This document shows, piece by piece, positions 8,597-17,584 of a stretch of DNA of 64,000 bases. The translations under genes and the position numbers were made by a program. Position 1 is the first letter of the stretch; each line of letters opens with the position of its first letter. The stretch comes from Bradyrhizobium sp. JYMT SZCCT0180 (GTDB taxonomy: Bacteria > Pseudomonadota > Alphaproteobacteria > Rhizobiales > Xanthobacteraceae). The stretch is from NCBI RefSeq assembly GCF_018130165.1, contig NZ_JAFCLZ010000022.1, positions 1 to 64,000 on the forward strand. Reading direction: 5' to 3'. The notes beneath the pieces are model-generated. The model saw only the letters and a list, made by a program, of their open reading frames with translations, did not search any database and was not told the origin of the DNA.

Positions 8597-9135
8597 GAAG
8601 CTTTCGAATCCGCGGGGACCGTCGTGGCGCCTTCGCCGAGTGCGCGCTGCATCATCACCGTGTCCAGCCAGCGTCCGAACTTGAGACCGACGCAGGGGTG
8701 CGTCCCGATCATCTGGAAGCCGGTCCTGGTGTGGACGCCGATCGAGCCGGCGTTGGCGGAATCGCCGATGACGGCGATCATTTGCCGGTAGCCGCGCGCT
8801 TCGCATTCGGCGATCAGCCGCTGCAGCAGCAACAGGCCGATGCCGCGGCGATGGGTCGCCGGCTGCAGATAGACCGAGTTCTCCACCGTGAAGCGATAGG
8901 CCGGCCGAGGGCGGTAGGGGCCTGCATAGGCATATCCGATCACCCGGCCTTCGACCGCGGCGACGAAATACGGGAATCCCCCATCCATCAGCGCACGGAA
9001 CCGCCGGGTCATCTCGGTGAGATCGGGCGGGATCAGCTCGAATGTCGCGGTGCCGTAGCGCACCGCGTGCTCGTAGATTTCGGTGACGAAGGGGAGGTCG
9101 GCCTCGGTGGCGGGCCTGATATCGGGCGTAGACAT
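8593..9135 (-). CDS. GNAT N-acetyltransferase, phosphinothricin acetyltransferase-like
   Basis: 180 aa from the ATG at 9135 (MSTPDIRPATEADLP). The order of motifs fits the PAT/bar branch of GNAT enzymes: IYEHAVRYGTATFE near the N-terminus, GYAYAGPYRPRPAYRFTVENSVYL, then the acetyl-CoA loop RRGIGLLLLQRL. Family members acetylate amino groups of small molecules, including methionine sulfoximine and phosphinothricin. The physiological substrate here is unknown. Its stop lies inside the arm of the downstream repeat. Confidence 0.85.
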   Translation of the reverse strand: MSTPDIRPATEADLPFVTEIYEHAVRYGTATFELIPPDLTEMTRRFRALMDGGFPYFVAAVEGRVIGYAYAGPYRPRPAYRFTVENSVYLQPATHRRGIGLLLLQRLIAECEARGYRQMIAVIGDSANAGSIGVHTRTGFQMIGTHPCVGLKFGRWLDTVMMQRALGEGATTVPADSKAS

Positions 9136-9161
9136 GGGTGACAGATTATTTTTGCTGGTCG

Positions 9162-9196
9162 CAAAAGAAAAGCCCCGGCCGCGAGGCCGGGGCTTC
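9162..9196 (-). terminator. Rho-independent terminator of the BI-1 gene
   Basis: A perfect 11-bp stem AAGCCCCGGCC / GGCCGGGGCTT (9170-9195) with loop GCGA is followed on the minus strand by TTCTTTT. It lies 24 nt after the stop of the leftward BI-1 gene. Confidence 0.85.
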
Positions 9197-9219
9197 AATT
9201 CTTTGGCTGGGCTGGAGCG

Positions 9220-10011
9220 CTAGTCGCGCTGGCCAAGCAGCTGCAGCAGCAGCGTGAACAGGTTGATGAAGTTCAGGTAGAGCGAAAGTGCGCCGGTAAT
9301 CGCCGCCTTTTCCGCAATGTCACCGCCCTGCGAGGCATAGCCGTAGATGTAGTCGTTCTTCAGCCGCTGGGTGTCATAGGCGGTGAGGCCCGCGAACACC
9401 AGCACGCCCACCACCGAGATGATGAACTGCAGCATCGAGCTGCCGAGGAACATGTTGACCAGGCTCGCGATGATGATGCCGATCAGGCCCATGAACAGGA
9501 ACGACGCCATGCCGCTCATGTCACGTTTGGTGGTGTAGCCGTAGAGGCTCAGCGCGCCGAAGGTCGCCGCCGTGATGAAGAACACCCGCACGATCGAGGT
9601 GTGGGTGTACACCAGGAAGATCGACGACAGCGAGACGCCCATCAGCGCCGCGAACGCCCAGAACAGCAATTGCGCCGTCGCGGGCCTCAGCCGGTTGATG
9701 CCAAACGAGATCGCGAACACCATGACCAGCGGCGCGAGGATAAACAGCCACTTCAGCGGGCTGACATACATCGCGTAGCCGAACGGCGTCAGGAACTCCC
9801 TGCCGAACTTGGCGACGCCGGCCGACTGATCCGGGGTCACCGCCATCATGTAGACGCCGAGCGCCGCCAGACCGGTGATGGCCAGGCCGATCGACATGTA
9901 ATTGTAGATGCGCAGCATGTATGCGCGCAGACCGGCATCGACGGCCGCGGCATCGACGCGTCCGGCGGCCCGGCCGAAAGGAGAAGCGTAGTTACGGTCT
10001 AGGTCCGACAT
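9220..10011 (-). CDS. Bax inhibitor-1/YccA (YbhL-type) membrane protein
   Basis: 263 aa from the ATG at 10011 (MSDLDRNYASPFGRAAG). Seven hydrophobic segments follow a soluble 35-residue N-terminus, with family features such as YNYMSIGLAITGLAALGVY early and LTAYDTQRLK near residue 205. BI-1 proteins are multipass channel or pH-sensitive Ca2+ leak-type proteins; the bacterial role is poorly defined. An upstream in-frame extension to 10158 runs through the leader hairpin and is not coding. It is a single gene closed by the terminator at 9162. Confidence 0.92.
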   Translation of the reverse strand: MSDLDRNYASPFGRAAGRVDAAAVDAGLRAYMLRIYNYMSIGLAITGLAALGVYMMAVTPDQSAGVAKFGREFLTPFGYAMYVSPLKWLFILAPLVMVFAISFGINRLRPATAQLLFWAFAALMGVSLSSIFLVYTHTSIVRVFFITAATFGALSLYGYTTKRDMSGMASFLFMGLIGIIIASLVNMFLGSSMLQFIISVVGVLVFAGLTAYDTQRLKNDYIYGYASQGGDIAEKAAITGALSLYLNFINLFTLLLQLLGQRD

Positions 10012-10032
10012 GGTCGAATTCCCGTTGGTTGC

Positions 10033-10063
10033 CCGGCGGATCGCAAGGGGTTTGCGTCGCCGG
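10033..10063 (-). promoter_or_regulatory. Leader hairpin, candidate ybhL RNA element
   Basis: Just upstream of the BI-1 start (21 nt), the transcript can fold a stem CCGGCG (10058-10063) / CGCCGG (10033-10038). An inner GCAA/TTGC helix and a five-nt ACCCC-type loop complete it. A ybhL leader RNA family has been described upstream of these genes in Rhizobiales. Position and gene context fit, but the family consensus could not be compared here. Confidence 0.45.
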
Positions 10064-10255
10064 TTCGAATATCTAGCCCAAAGGCCGCGATTTGCTGACA
10101 TTAATTCGGTGTCATCAAACCGGCCTCTGTCCCAGGCTGGTATGTGGGAAACTAACACATTCGCTGCAAGCTTCCACGCGCGGCTGAATGTCGCTCTCGA
10201 TAGCTATTTTCCAGCAAAAGCAGCGTTAACGCGGCCTTGCCGCCGCTACAAATTG

Positions 10256-12826
10256 TCACAAATTTCGCAACACGCTGGCCGGCTTCTGGTTCAGGGCCAG
10301 CAACGTGCCGGCGAGTCCGAGGCCTACCGTGACGATCAGGGCCGCGGCGACAACGCCGGCAGCGCTGCCGGCCTGCCATATGAAGCTCAGCGTCATCAGC
10401 CGCGTCACGATCAGCCAGGCCGCAACCGAGCCTGCGATCACGCCGAACACCGCCGTGGCCAGGCCGATCATCAGGTATTCCAGCGCGTAAGCGCCGAGCA
10501 GCCGCACCCGCGTCGCGCCCAGGGTCTTCAGGATCACGGCGTCATAGACCCGGTGGCGATGGCCGGCGGCGAGCGCGCCGCCCAGCACCAGGATGGCCGA
10601 AATCAGCGTCACGGCGCTGGCGCCGCGGATCGCGAGCGTGAGATTGGTGACGACGGTGCCGATCGTGTCCAGCGCCTCGCGGACCCGCACGCTGGTCACC
10701 ATCGGGAACGCGTCGGCCACCTGCTTGATGATCCGGGCGTCGCCGGCCGGATCCGGGTGCGCCTCGGACAGGGTCGCGACATGGGTGTGCGGAGCGCCCT
10801 TGAAGGCGTTGGGCGAGAACACCAGCACGAAATTGATGCCGAGGCCCTGCCAGTCGACGTTGCGTAGATTGGCGATCTTCGCCGGAATGTCGCGGCCCAG
10901 CACATTGACGACGATCTCGTCGCCGATCTTGAGCTTCATTCCGTCGGCGATCTTCTTCTCCATCGAGACCAGCGGCGGCCCGCGATAGTCCGCACTCCAC
11001 CAGTCGCCCTCGACGACTTTCGAACCCTTGGGGATGTCCGCCGTATAGGTCAGGCCGCGGTCGCTCTGCAGCACCCATTCGGTATCGCGCGTTGGCTTGA
11101 GCTCGTCGGCCTTGACGCCCCGGGCTGCTACGATGCGTCCGCGCAGCATCGGGACATCCTCCACCGTCGATTGCGGCGCTGTCTGCTTGAGAAACGCGCC
11201 GAAGCGATCGGCTTCCGAGGTCGGGATGTCGATGAAGTAGAACGAGGGCGCGCGGTCCGGCAGCGCCGCCAGGAACTGCCGGCGCAGGTTGCCGTCGATC
11301 TGGGTGATGGTGACGAGGACGGCGAGGCCAAGGCCCAGCGACATCACGACCGAGGGTGTCAGCGCGCCGGGACGGTAGATGTTGGCAATCGCCAGCCGCA
11401 GCATGGTGATATCGGATCGCGGCAGCCGGCGCGCCAGCGCCATCAGGCCGGCGGCGACGCCGCGCAGCAGCGCGAACACCGCGACCGACGAGGCGACGAA
11501 CACGGCCGCGATGCGCTTGTCGTAGGCAAGGCCGATGGCGACCGCGATCAAAAGCGCGATCACGACGGCCATCAAGGCGAGGTATCGCCAGCGCGGACGG
11601 TGCCATTCGCGGGCGACTTCCTCGCGGAACAACGCCGCCACCGGCACGTCGTGCACCCGTCCGAGCGGCCACAGCCCGAACGCGAGCGCGGTCAGCAGGC
11701 CGTAGATGAAGGACAGGGCGAGTTCGTCGAGATGCAGCGCGGGGATCACCGGCAGCGGCAGCAGCTTGCCGAACAGGCCGACGATGACGAACGGCAGGGC
11801 CGCCCCGGCGACGAGCCCGATGATGGAGCCGATCCCGGCGAGCACGACCACCTGGGTCAGGTAGATCGTGAAAACGTCGCGGCCGGTGGCGCCGAGCGCC
11901 TTGAACGAGGCGATGACGTCACGGCGGCGGTCGATATGGCTCTTGACGGCGTTGGCGACGCCGACACCGCCGACCAGCAGGGCGGCGAGGCCGACCAGCG
12001 TCAGGAACTGGGTGAAACGGCTGATGGTGCGTTCGAGTTGCGGCGAGGCGTTGGCGCGGCTGCGGATCCACCAGCCGGCCTCCGGCAACGCGGCCCGCAC
12101 GCTGTCGATCAGCTGGGTCGCGGCGCGTTCGTCGGCCGCATTATCAGGCAATTTCAGCCGGTAGATCCAGCGCACCAGGCTGCCGGGCTGCAGCAATCCG
12201 GTCGCGCGCAGGCTGGTCTCGCTGACCAGGACGCGCGGGCCGAGCCCGACATTGCCGGCGAGCTTGTCCGGTTCGGCGCTGACCACGCTGCGGATCTGGT
12301 AGTTGGCGTTGCCGATGCTGATGCGGTCGCCAATCCTGAGATCGAGCCGCGCCAGCAGCACGGAATCCACCGCCGCGCCGAATACGCCGTCGCGCTCGGC
12401 CAGCAAGTCCGCAACCGGCATCTTGGGATCAAGCGTCAACTCCCCGAGCATCGGGTACTTGCCGTCCACCGCCTTGAGTTCGACCAGCGCCAGCCTGCCG
12501 TCGCCGCTGCGGGCCATGACGCGCAAGGCGGCCGCGACCGAAATCTCGCCGCGGGCGCGCAGGAAGGCGACTTCCTCTGGTGTGGCTTCGCGCTGGATCA
12601 GCGAGAATGCGACGTCGCCGCCGAGCAAGGTGCGGCCCTCCCGGCTCAGGCCGTCGCTGAGGCTGGCCGCGACCGAGCCGACGCCGGCGATCGCCATCAC
12701 GCCGAGCGCGATGCAGGCGATGAAGACGTAAAAGCCGCGCAGGCCGCTGCGCATTTCGCGAAGCGCGTAGCGCAGCGCCAGTGATGACGCGCGGCTGCCG
12801 CCAGCGGCTTCCGACGCTATGGTCAT
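10256..12826 (-). CDS. FtsX-type ABC transporter permease (YbbP-like)
   Basis: 856 aa inner-membrane protein with the double-FtsX layout. It has an N-terminal helix (about 30-50), a large periplasmic region, a core of helices near 265-400, a second set near 420-520, another periplasmic region, and three C-terminal helices with DAVILKTLGATRVRLLGAYALEY. This matches the YbbP/MacB-like permeases that act without transport in some systems. Its ATG overlaps the stop of the ATPase gene by 4 nt. The divergent TesA-like gene beyond the ATPase repeats the E. coli ybbP-ybbA-tesA arrangement. Substrate is unknown. Confidence 0.9.
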   Translation of the reverse strand: MTIASEAAGGSRASSLALRYALREMRSGLRGFYVFIACIALGVMAIAGVGSVAASLSDGLSREGRTLLGGDVAFSLIQREATPEEVAFLRARGEISVAAALRVMARSGDGRLALVELKAVDGKYPMLGELTLDPKMPVADLLAERDGVFGAAVDSVLLARLDLRIGDRISIGNANYQIRSVVSAEPDKLAGNVGLGPRVLVSETSLRATGLLQPGSLVRWIYRLKLPDNAADERAATQLIDSVRAALPEAGWWIRSRANASPQLERTISRFTQFLTLVGLAALLVGGVGVANAVKSHIDRRRDVIASFKALGATGRDVFTIYLTQVVVLAGIGSIIGLVAGAALPFVIVGLFGKLLPLPVIPALHLDELALSFIYGLLTALAFGLWPLGRVHDVPVAALFREEVAREWHRPRWRYLALMAVVIALLIAVAIGLAYDKRIAAVFVASSVAVFALLRGVAAGLMALARRLPRSDITMLRLAIANIYRPGALTPSVVMSLGLGLAVLVTITQIDGNLRRQFLAALPDRAPSFYFIDIPTSEADRFGAFLKQTAPQSTVEDVPMLRGRIVAARGVKADELKPTRDTEWVLQSDRGLTYTADIPKGSKVVEGDWWSADYRGPPLVSMEKKIADGMKLKIGDEIVVNVLGRDIPAKIANLRNVDWQGLGINFVLVFSPNAFKGAPHTHVATLSEAHPDPAGDARIIKQVADAFPMVTSVRVREALDTIGTVVTNLTLAIRGASAVTLISAILVLGGALAAGHRHRVYDAVILKTLGATRVRLLGAYALEYLMIGLATAVFGVIAGSVAAWLIVTRLMTLSFIWQAGSAAGVVAAALIVTVGLGLAGTLLALNQKPASVLRNL

Positions 12827-13542
12827 GAAGTGGATTGTCCGTCGATGCGGCCCGAGCGCAGCCGCACCACGCGGTCGCAGCGTTGCGCCAGCGAGGTGTC
12901 GTGCGTCACCAGCACCAGGGTCATGCCGCGCTCGGAATGCTTGGTGAAGAGCAGGTCGACGATCTGCTTGCCGGTCGCCTCGTCGAGATTGCCGGTCGGT
13001 TCGTCCGCGACGAGGATCGCAGGATCCGGCGCCAGCGCGCGGGCCAGCGCGACGCGCTGCTGCTCGCCGCCGGAGAGCTGCGTCGGATAATGATGCAGCC
13101 GATCGCCGAGGCCGACCGAACTCAGCTCCTGCTCGGCGCGCTTGGCCGCATCGGGATTGCCGGCGAGCTCCAGCGGCACCGCGACGTTTTCCAGCGCCGT
13201 CATGGTCGGGATCAGATGGAACGACTGGAACACGATGCCGACCTGGCGGCCGCGGAAGCGGGCGAGGGCGTCCTCGTCGAGGGCATTGAACGGCGTGCCT
13301 GACACCACCACCTCTCCGCTGTCAGGCCGCTCCAACCCCGCCATCACCATCAGCAAGGTCGACTTCCCTGAACCTGACGGTCCGATCAGGCCGATCGCTT
13401 CGCCCTGTGCCACACGAAGGCTGATATCTTTCAGGATATGAACGCGTGCCGCGCCCGTGCCGAGCGAGAGATTGACGTTGGAAATGGAAATAGTGTCCGG
13501 CTCCAGGCCGGTTAGTGAAGAGGGTTCGATGAGACTGTCCAT
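12823..13542 (-). CDS. ABC transporter ATP-binding protein (YbbA/LolD-like)
   Basis: 239 aa from the ATG at 13542 (MDSLIEPSSLTG). Motifs are Walker A GPSGSGKST, Q-loop VFQSFHL, signature LSGGEQQRVALARAL, Walker B ILVADEPTGNLD and the H-loop LVTHD. The LolD/MacB subfamily pairs with FtsX-type permeases, and the permease follows with a 4-nt overlap. The start was set by the family-like N-terminus; longer extensions run into the divergent esterase gene. The two divergent start regions overlap or nearly touch. Confidence 0.92.
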   Translation of the reverse strand: MDSLIEPSSLTGLEPDTISISNVNLSLGTGAARVHILKDISLRVAQGEAIGLIGPSGSGKSTLLMVMAGLERPDSGEVVVSGTPFNALDEDALARFRGRQVGIVFQSFHLIPTMTALENVAVPLELAGNPDAAKRAEQELSSVGLGDRLHHYPTQLSGGEQQRVALARALAPDPAILVADEPTGNLDEATGKQIVDLLFTKHSERGMTLVLVTHDTSLAQRCDRVVRLRSGRIDGQSTS

Positions 13543-14245
13543 GGATCGGTCATATGGCAATTCCGCCGCCGGGGTCGAGGGCCGGATAGGCATGTTCGTG
13601 CACATACTCGTGTTGATTATGGCCTTGATGACGACACAGACGGTTTTTGCGCAGACCCCGGTCACTGCCCCGATAAGGCCTATCAAGATGGTAGTGCTCG
13701 GCGATTCCCTGAGCGCCGGCTATGGCCTGGCGGCGACCGGGGCGTTCCCCGTCCGCCTGCAAAAGGCGTTGGAAGCCAAGGGGATAAAGGTCGATATGAT
13801 CAATGCCGGGGTGTCCGGCGACACCACCTCCGGCGGCCGCGACCGGCTCGACTGGTCGGTGCCGGAAGGAACCGAGGCCGTGATCCTCGAGCTCGGCGCC
13901 AACGATGCCTTGCGCGGCACCGACCCGACTGCTACCCGCGCCGCGCTCACCGATATCCTGACCCGGCTGAAAGCCCGCAAGATCGCCGTCCTGCTGTGCG
14001 GGATGCTGGCGCCGCCGAATTATGGCAGCGAGTATGCGGCCCGCTTCAACGCGATCTACCCGGAGCTTTCGAAATCCTTCGGCGTGCCGCTCTATCCGTT
14101 TTTTCTGGAAGGCGTCGCCGCCGAGGCCAAGCTCAACCAGCCGGACGGATTGCATCCGACCGCTGAAGGCGTCGACATCATCGTGAAAAATATTCTGCCC
14201 AGTGTCGAGGCATTTCTTGGCGCGATCTCTGCGCAACGCAGCTGA
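13529..14245 (+). CDS. tesA: Arylesterase / acyl-CoA thioesterase TesA-like (SGNH)
   Basis: SGNH hydrolase that cleaves ester or thioester bonds in the periplasm. The Ser block is VVLGDSLSAGYG, block III is LGANDALRG, and the catalytic Asp/His pair is DGLHPTAEG. A signal peptide (FVHILVLIMALMTTQTVFAQ) precedes the domain. Three starts are possible: 13529 has an AGAGGG ribosome-binding site and overlaps the divergent ATPase gene by 14 nt, 13541 has poor spacing, and 13592 starts directly at the signal peptide. I chose 13529 for its ribosome-binding site but 13592 is a real alternative. It is divergent from ybbA-ybbP as in E. coli. Confidence 0.88.
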   Translation: MRLSMDRSYGNSAAGVEGRIGMFVHILVLIMALMTTQTVFAQTPVTAPIRPIKMVVLGDSLSAGYGLAATGAFPVRLQKALEAKGIKVDMINAGVSGDTTSGGRDRLDWSVPEGTEAVILELGANDALRGTDPTATRAALTDILTRLKARKIAVLLCGMLAPPNYGSEYAARFNAIYPELSKSFGVPLYPFFLEGVAAEAKLNQPDGLHPTAEGVDIIVKNILPSVEAFLGAISAQRS

Positions 14246-14391
14246 AAATACAGCAGTGAATAACCCTGCCCGATAGTTTTCCCCGTAGCTTTCCGGTCCA
14301 GTGGCGCCGGCTGCTTCGCAGGGTCATATAACTCAGGTAGAAATTGGTGATCGGTGATTCGTCATCGGGTTTCAGCATCGGGAGTCAAGCG

Positions 14392-14928
14392 ATGCCGCGT
14401 TTGTTTGCTGGACTGGAAATTCCGGCCGAGATTGGCCAGACCCTTTCCAATTTGCGTGGCGGCCTTCCGGGCGCACGCTGGATCGATCCCGAAAATTATC
14501 ACGTCACCTTGCGTTTCATCGGCGACATCGACGGCATGTCGGCGAATGAAATCGCCTCGATGTTGTTTCGGGTCAACCGCAAACCGTTCGAGGTCAAGGT
14601 GCAAGGCCTGCAAAGTTTCGGCGGGCGCAAGCCGCGGGCGGTGGTGGCGTCCGTCGAGCCGAGCCGGCCGCTGATCGAATTGCAGGCCGAACTCGAACGG
14701 ATGATGCAGCGGATGGGACTCGATCCCGAGGGACGCAAATTCACCCCCCACGTGACGCTGGCGCGGCTGCACGACGCCTCGAGCCAGGATGTCGCCGACT
14801 ATCTGTCGGTGCGCGGCTATTTCCCGAGCCGCACCTTCATGGCCTCGCGCTTCGTGCTGTTCTCGTCGCGCGCCTCCACCGGCGGCGGCCCCTATGTGGT
14901 CGAGGATTCCTACGCACTGAGCGCGTGA
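14392..14928 (+). CDS. thpR: RNA 2',3'-cyclic phosphodiesterase (2H family)
   Basis: 178 aa from the ATG at 14392 (MPRLFAGLEIP). The two catalytic HxT motifs of the 2H phosphoesterase superfamily are visible as HVTLRFIGD and HVTLARLHD. ThpR/LigT proteins hydrolyse 2',3'-cyclic phosphate ends and show weak 2'-5' ligase activity. Its biological substrate is uncertain. It is followed by an intergenic palindromic repeat rather than an operon partner. Confidence 0.93.
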   Translation: MPRLFAGLEIPAEIGQTLSNLRGGLPGARWIDPENYHVTLRFIGDIDGMSANEIASMLFRVNRKPFEVKVQGLQSFGGRKPRAVVASVEPSRPLIELQAELERMMQRMGLDPEGRKFTPHVTLARLHDASSQDVADYLSVRGYFPSRTFMASRFVLFSSRASTGGGPYVVEDSYALSA

Positions 14929-14955
14929 GGAGGCCCATTCGCCAAGTCCATAGCT

Positions 14956-15057
14956 GTCATCGTCCGCGAAGGCGGACGATCCAGTATTCCAGAGACCGCA
15001 GTGCTTAAGTCGAGAAGCTGCGGCGTACTGGATCCCCGCCTGCGCGGGGATGACGAC
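14956..15057. repeat. Palindromic repeat (GATCCAGTA/GTACTGGATC type)
   Basis: GTCATCGTCCGC...GATCCAGTATTCC pairs with GTACTGGATCCCCGCC...GCGGGGATGAC. Small GGCGGACG/CGTCCGC and CCCCGC/GCGGGG hairpins lie at either end. A decayed relative is at 7565-7665. It lies between thpR and the ZapE gene. Confidence 0.7.
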
Positions 15058-15155
15058 CAATCTTTGTGGCGGGCGTCCGGGACACGGGCCGCGCATACCC
15101 CCACCACCAATTCACGGCTTGCAATTTTCGCACGCTTGGGGCCGTAAGGTGGGCC

Positions 15156-16343
15156 ATGCTGTCGACCGCCTCACCCACCTCGTTCCGCGCCCATTATCAG
15201 GGCCTGGTCACCTCCGGCGCGATCGAGGCCGACCCGGCGCAGGCCCGCGCTGCGGACGCCTTTGCGGCGCTGGAAGACCGGTTGTCCAGCTACAAGCCGC
15301 GGCGTAAGCAAAGCCTGCTCGGCCGGCTGTTCGGCGACAAGGACGAGCCGCCGCCGCGCGGGCTTTACGTCCATGGCGAGGTTGGCCGCGGCAAGACCAT
15401 GCTGATGGATCTGTTCTTTCAGCAGAGCGCCATCGAGCACAAGCGCCGCGCGCATTTCCACGAATTCATGGCCGAGGTGCACGAACGGATCTACGGCTAC
15501 CGGCAGGAGATCGCGCGTGGCGCAATCGCCGACGGCGATGTGATCGCGCTGACCGCGAACGCGATCTTCGAGGAGGCGTGGCTGCTGTGCTTCGACGAAT
15601 TCCACGTCACCGATATTGCCGACGCCATGATCCTGGGACGGCTGTTCACAAAGCTGTTCGAACTCGGCACCGTCGTCGTCGCCACCTCGAACGTGGCGCC
15701 CGACGACCTCTACAAGGGTGGACTGAACCGCGCGCTGTTCTTGCCTTTCATCGCGCAGATATCCGATCACATGGACGTGTTGCGGCTCGATGCACGCACC
15801 GATTTCCGGCTGGAAAAACTCGCCGGCGTGAAGATGTGGCTGGTGCCGGCGGATGACGTCGCCGGTGACGCGCTCGACAAGGCCTGGCGCAAGATGACCG
15901 GCAACGCGCCCTGCAAGACGCGCGATATCGCAATCAAGGGCCGCATCCTGCGGGTGCCCTGTTCGTCGCACGGCGTCGCCCGCTTTACCTTCACTGAGCT
16001 CTGCGAACAGCCGCTGGCGGCGTCGGACTATCTTCGGCTGGCGCACGACTATCACACCATCCTCGTCGACCGCATTCCGGTTATGGACTACGCCGAGCGC
16101 AACGCCGCCAAGCGTTTCATCTCGCTGATCGATACGCTCTATGACAATGCCGTGAAGTTGATGGCGTCGGCGGACGCCGATCCGGTGTCGCTGTATCTGG
16201 CAACCGACGGCAACGAGGCCAACGAGTTCAAGCGGACCTCGTCGCGGCTGATCGAAATGAGTTCCGAATCCTACCTGGCGCTCCCGCACGGGCGGAAGGA
16301 TTCAGCCGCGAGCGGCTCCAGCACCGGGCTGGTCGAGACGTAG
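15156..16343 (+). CDS. zapE: AFG1-family ATPase, cell division protein ZapE
   Basis: 395 aa from the ATG at 15156 (MLSTASPTSFR). It has the P-loop VHGEVGRGKTMLMDLF near residue 73, Walker B LCFDEFHVTDIADAM, and the arginine-containing TSNVAPDDLYKGGLNR. The C-terminal PVMDYAERNAAKRFISLIDTLYD is typical of AFG1/ZapE. E. coli ZapE binds FtsZ under stress, while mitochondrial AFG1 supports respiratory complex turnover. It lies just upstream of mdh, an association common in Rhizobiales, but a repeat separates them. Confidence 0.93.
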   Translation: MLSTASPTSFRAHYQGLVTSGAIEADPAQARAADAFAALEDRLSSYKPRRKQSLLGRLFGDKDEPPPRGLYVHGEVGRGKTMLMDLFFQQSAIEHKRRAHFHEFMAEVHERIYGYRQEIARGAIADGDVIALTANAIFEEAWLLCFDEFHVTDIADAMILGRLFTKLFELGTVVVATSNVAPDDLYKGGLNRALFLPFIAQISDHMDVLRLDARTDFRLEKLAGVKMWLVPADDVAGDALDKAWRKMTGNAPCKTRDIAIKGRILRVPCSSHGVARFTFTELCEQPLAASDYLRLAHDYHTILVDRIPVMDYAERNAAKRFISLIDTLYDNAVKLMASADADPVSLYLATDGNEANEFKRTSSRLIEMSSESYLALPHGRKDSAASGSSTGLVET

Positions 16344-16353
16344 GTCGCTCCGG

Positions 16354-16458
16354 CGTCATTGCGAGCCAACGGGTCGCGCGAATGCGCGCCCGATGACAGG
16401 CTCCGCGAAGCAACCCACCCTTTCCGAACAGGGATAGATGGTGCGCCTCGCAATGACG
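16354..16458. repeat. Palindromic repeat (CGTCATTGCGAG...CTCGCAATGACG)
   Basis: CGTCATTGCGAG at 16354 and its exact complement CTCGCAATGACG ending at 16458 form the outer arms. The middle contains GGCTCCGCGAAGCAACCCA, a hallmark of a very common Rhizobiales intergenic repeat. It occupies the zapE-mdh gap. Confidence 0.75.
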
Positions 16459-16524
16459 GTTGGGAACGCCGGTGGCATACCTGATCGAAATGAAGGCAAG
16501 GCCTACAATTGGGCACGCCGCGAC

Positions 16525-16551
16525 TTGAACGTATCATTCGAAAGGGATAAC
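16525..16551 (+). promoter_or_regulatory. Possible promoter of the mdh-suc cluster
   Basis: A TTGAAC box (16525-16530) and GATAAC (16546-16551) are 15 nt apart, 56 nt before the mdh ATG. The spacing is short for a sigma-70 type promoter, so this is a weak call based on motif likeness only. Confidence 0.3.
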
Positions 16552-16606
16552 CAGCCTCCCAGTTCACTCTCCATCCTCCTCTACGTCTCAGAAGGACAAA
16601 TTTCCC

Positions 16607-17575
16607 ATGGCGCGCGACAAGATTGCTTTGATTGGCTCCGGTCAGATCGGCGGAACGCTGGCTCACCTCATTGGCCTGAAGGAGCTCGGCGACGTCGTCA
16701 TGTTCGACATCGCCGAGGGCGTGCCGCAGGGCAAGGCGCTCGACATTGCGCAGTCGTCGCCGGTCGACGGTTTCGATGCGCATCTCACCGGCGCCAATTC
16801 CTATGAGGCGCTCGACAATGCCAAGGTCTGCATCGTCACCGCCGGCGTGCCGCGCAAGCCCGGCATGAGCCGCGACGATCTCCTCAGCATCAACCTCAAG
16901 GTCATGGAGCAGGTCGGCGCCGGCATCAAGAAGTACGCCCCCGATGCCTTCGTCATCTGCATCACCAACCCGCTGGACGCGATGGTGTGGGCGCTGCAGA
17001 AGGCCTCTGGCATGCCGCACAAGAAGGTCGTCGGCATGGCCGGCGTGCTGGATTCCTCGCGGTTCCGCTATTTCCTCGCCGACGAGTTCAACGTCTCGGT
17101 CGAAGACGTCACCGCCTTCGTGCTCGGCGGCCATGGCGACACCATGGTGCCGCTGACCCGCTACTCCACCGTGGCCGGCATTCCGCTGCCCGACCTCGTC
17201 AAGATGGGCTGGACCTCGCAGGCGCGGATCGACGAGATCGTCGATCGCACCCGCAATGGCGGTGCCGAGATCGTCAACCTGCTGAAGACCGGTTCGGCCT
17301 TCTACGCCCCGGCGGCTTCCGCGATCGCGATGGCCGAGAGCTATCTGAAGGACAAGAAGCGCGTGCTGCCCTGCGCCGCCTATCTCAACGGCGAATATGG
17401 CGTGAAGGACATGTATGTCGGCGTGCCCGTCGTGATCGGCTCGAAGGGTGTCGAGCGCATCGTCGAGATCGAGCTGGCCGGCAAGGACCGCGAAGCCTTC
17501 GACAAGTCGGTCGGCGCCGTGCAGGGCCTGGTCGACGCCTGCAAGAAAATCGCGCCTGATCTGCTCGGTCGTTGA
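16607..17575 (+). CDS. mdh: Malate dehydrogenase
   Basis: 322 aa NAD-dependent enzyme of the LDH-like MDH group, converting malate to oxaloacetate. Visible are the Rossmann loop GSGQIGG (10-16), the substrate arginines R83 and R89 in VPRKPGMSRDD, R152, and the catalytic H176 in LGGHGDTMVP. An AGAAGGA ribosome-binding site precedes the ATG. It heads the mdh-sucC-sucD-sucA-sucB block, although a terminator-like hairpin after it suggests partial separation from sucC. Confidence 0.97.
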   Translation: MARDKIALIGSGQIGGTLAHLIGLKELGDVVMFDIAEGVPQGKALDIAQSSPVDGFDAHLTGANSYEALDNAKVCIVTAGVPRKPGMSRDDLLSINLKVMEQVGAGIKKYAPDAFVICITNPLDAMVWALQKASGMPHKKVVGMAGVLDSSRFRYFLADEFNVSVEDVTAFVLGGHGDTMVPLTRYSTVAGIPLPDLVKMGWTSQARIDEIVDRTRNGGAEIVNLLKTGSAFYAPAASAIAMAESYLKDKKRVLPCAAYLNGEYGVKDMYVGVPVVIGSKGVERIVEIELAGKDREAFDKSVGAVQGLVDACKKIAPDLLGR

Positions 17576-17584
17576 TTTTGTTGA

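Noticed and set aside
11171..12784. Plus-strand frame of 537 aa opposite the FtsX-type permease
   Set aside because: Low-complexity Arg/Gln/Asp/His protein typical of antisense to G+C-rich genes.
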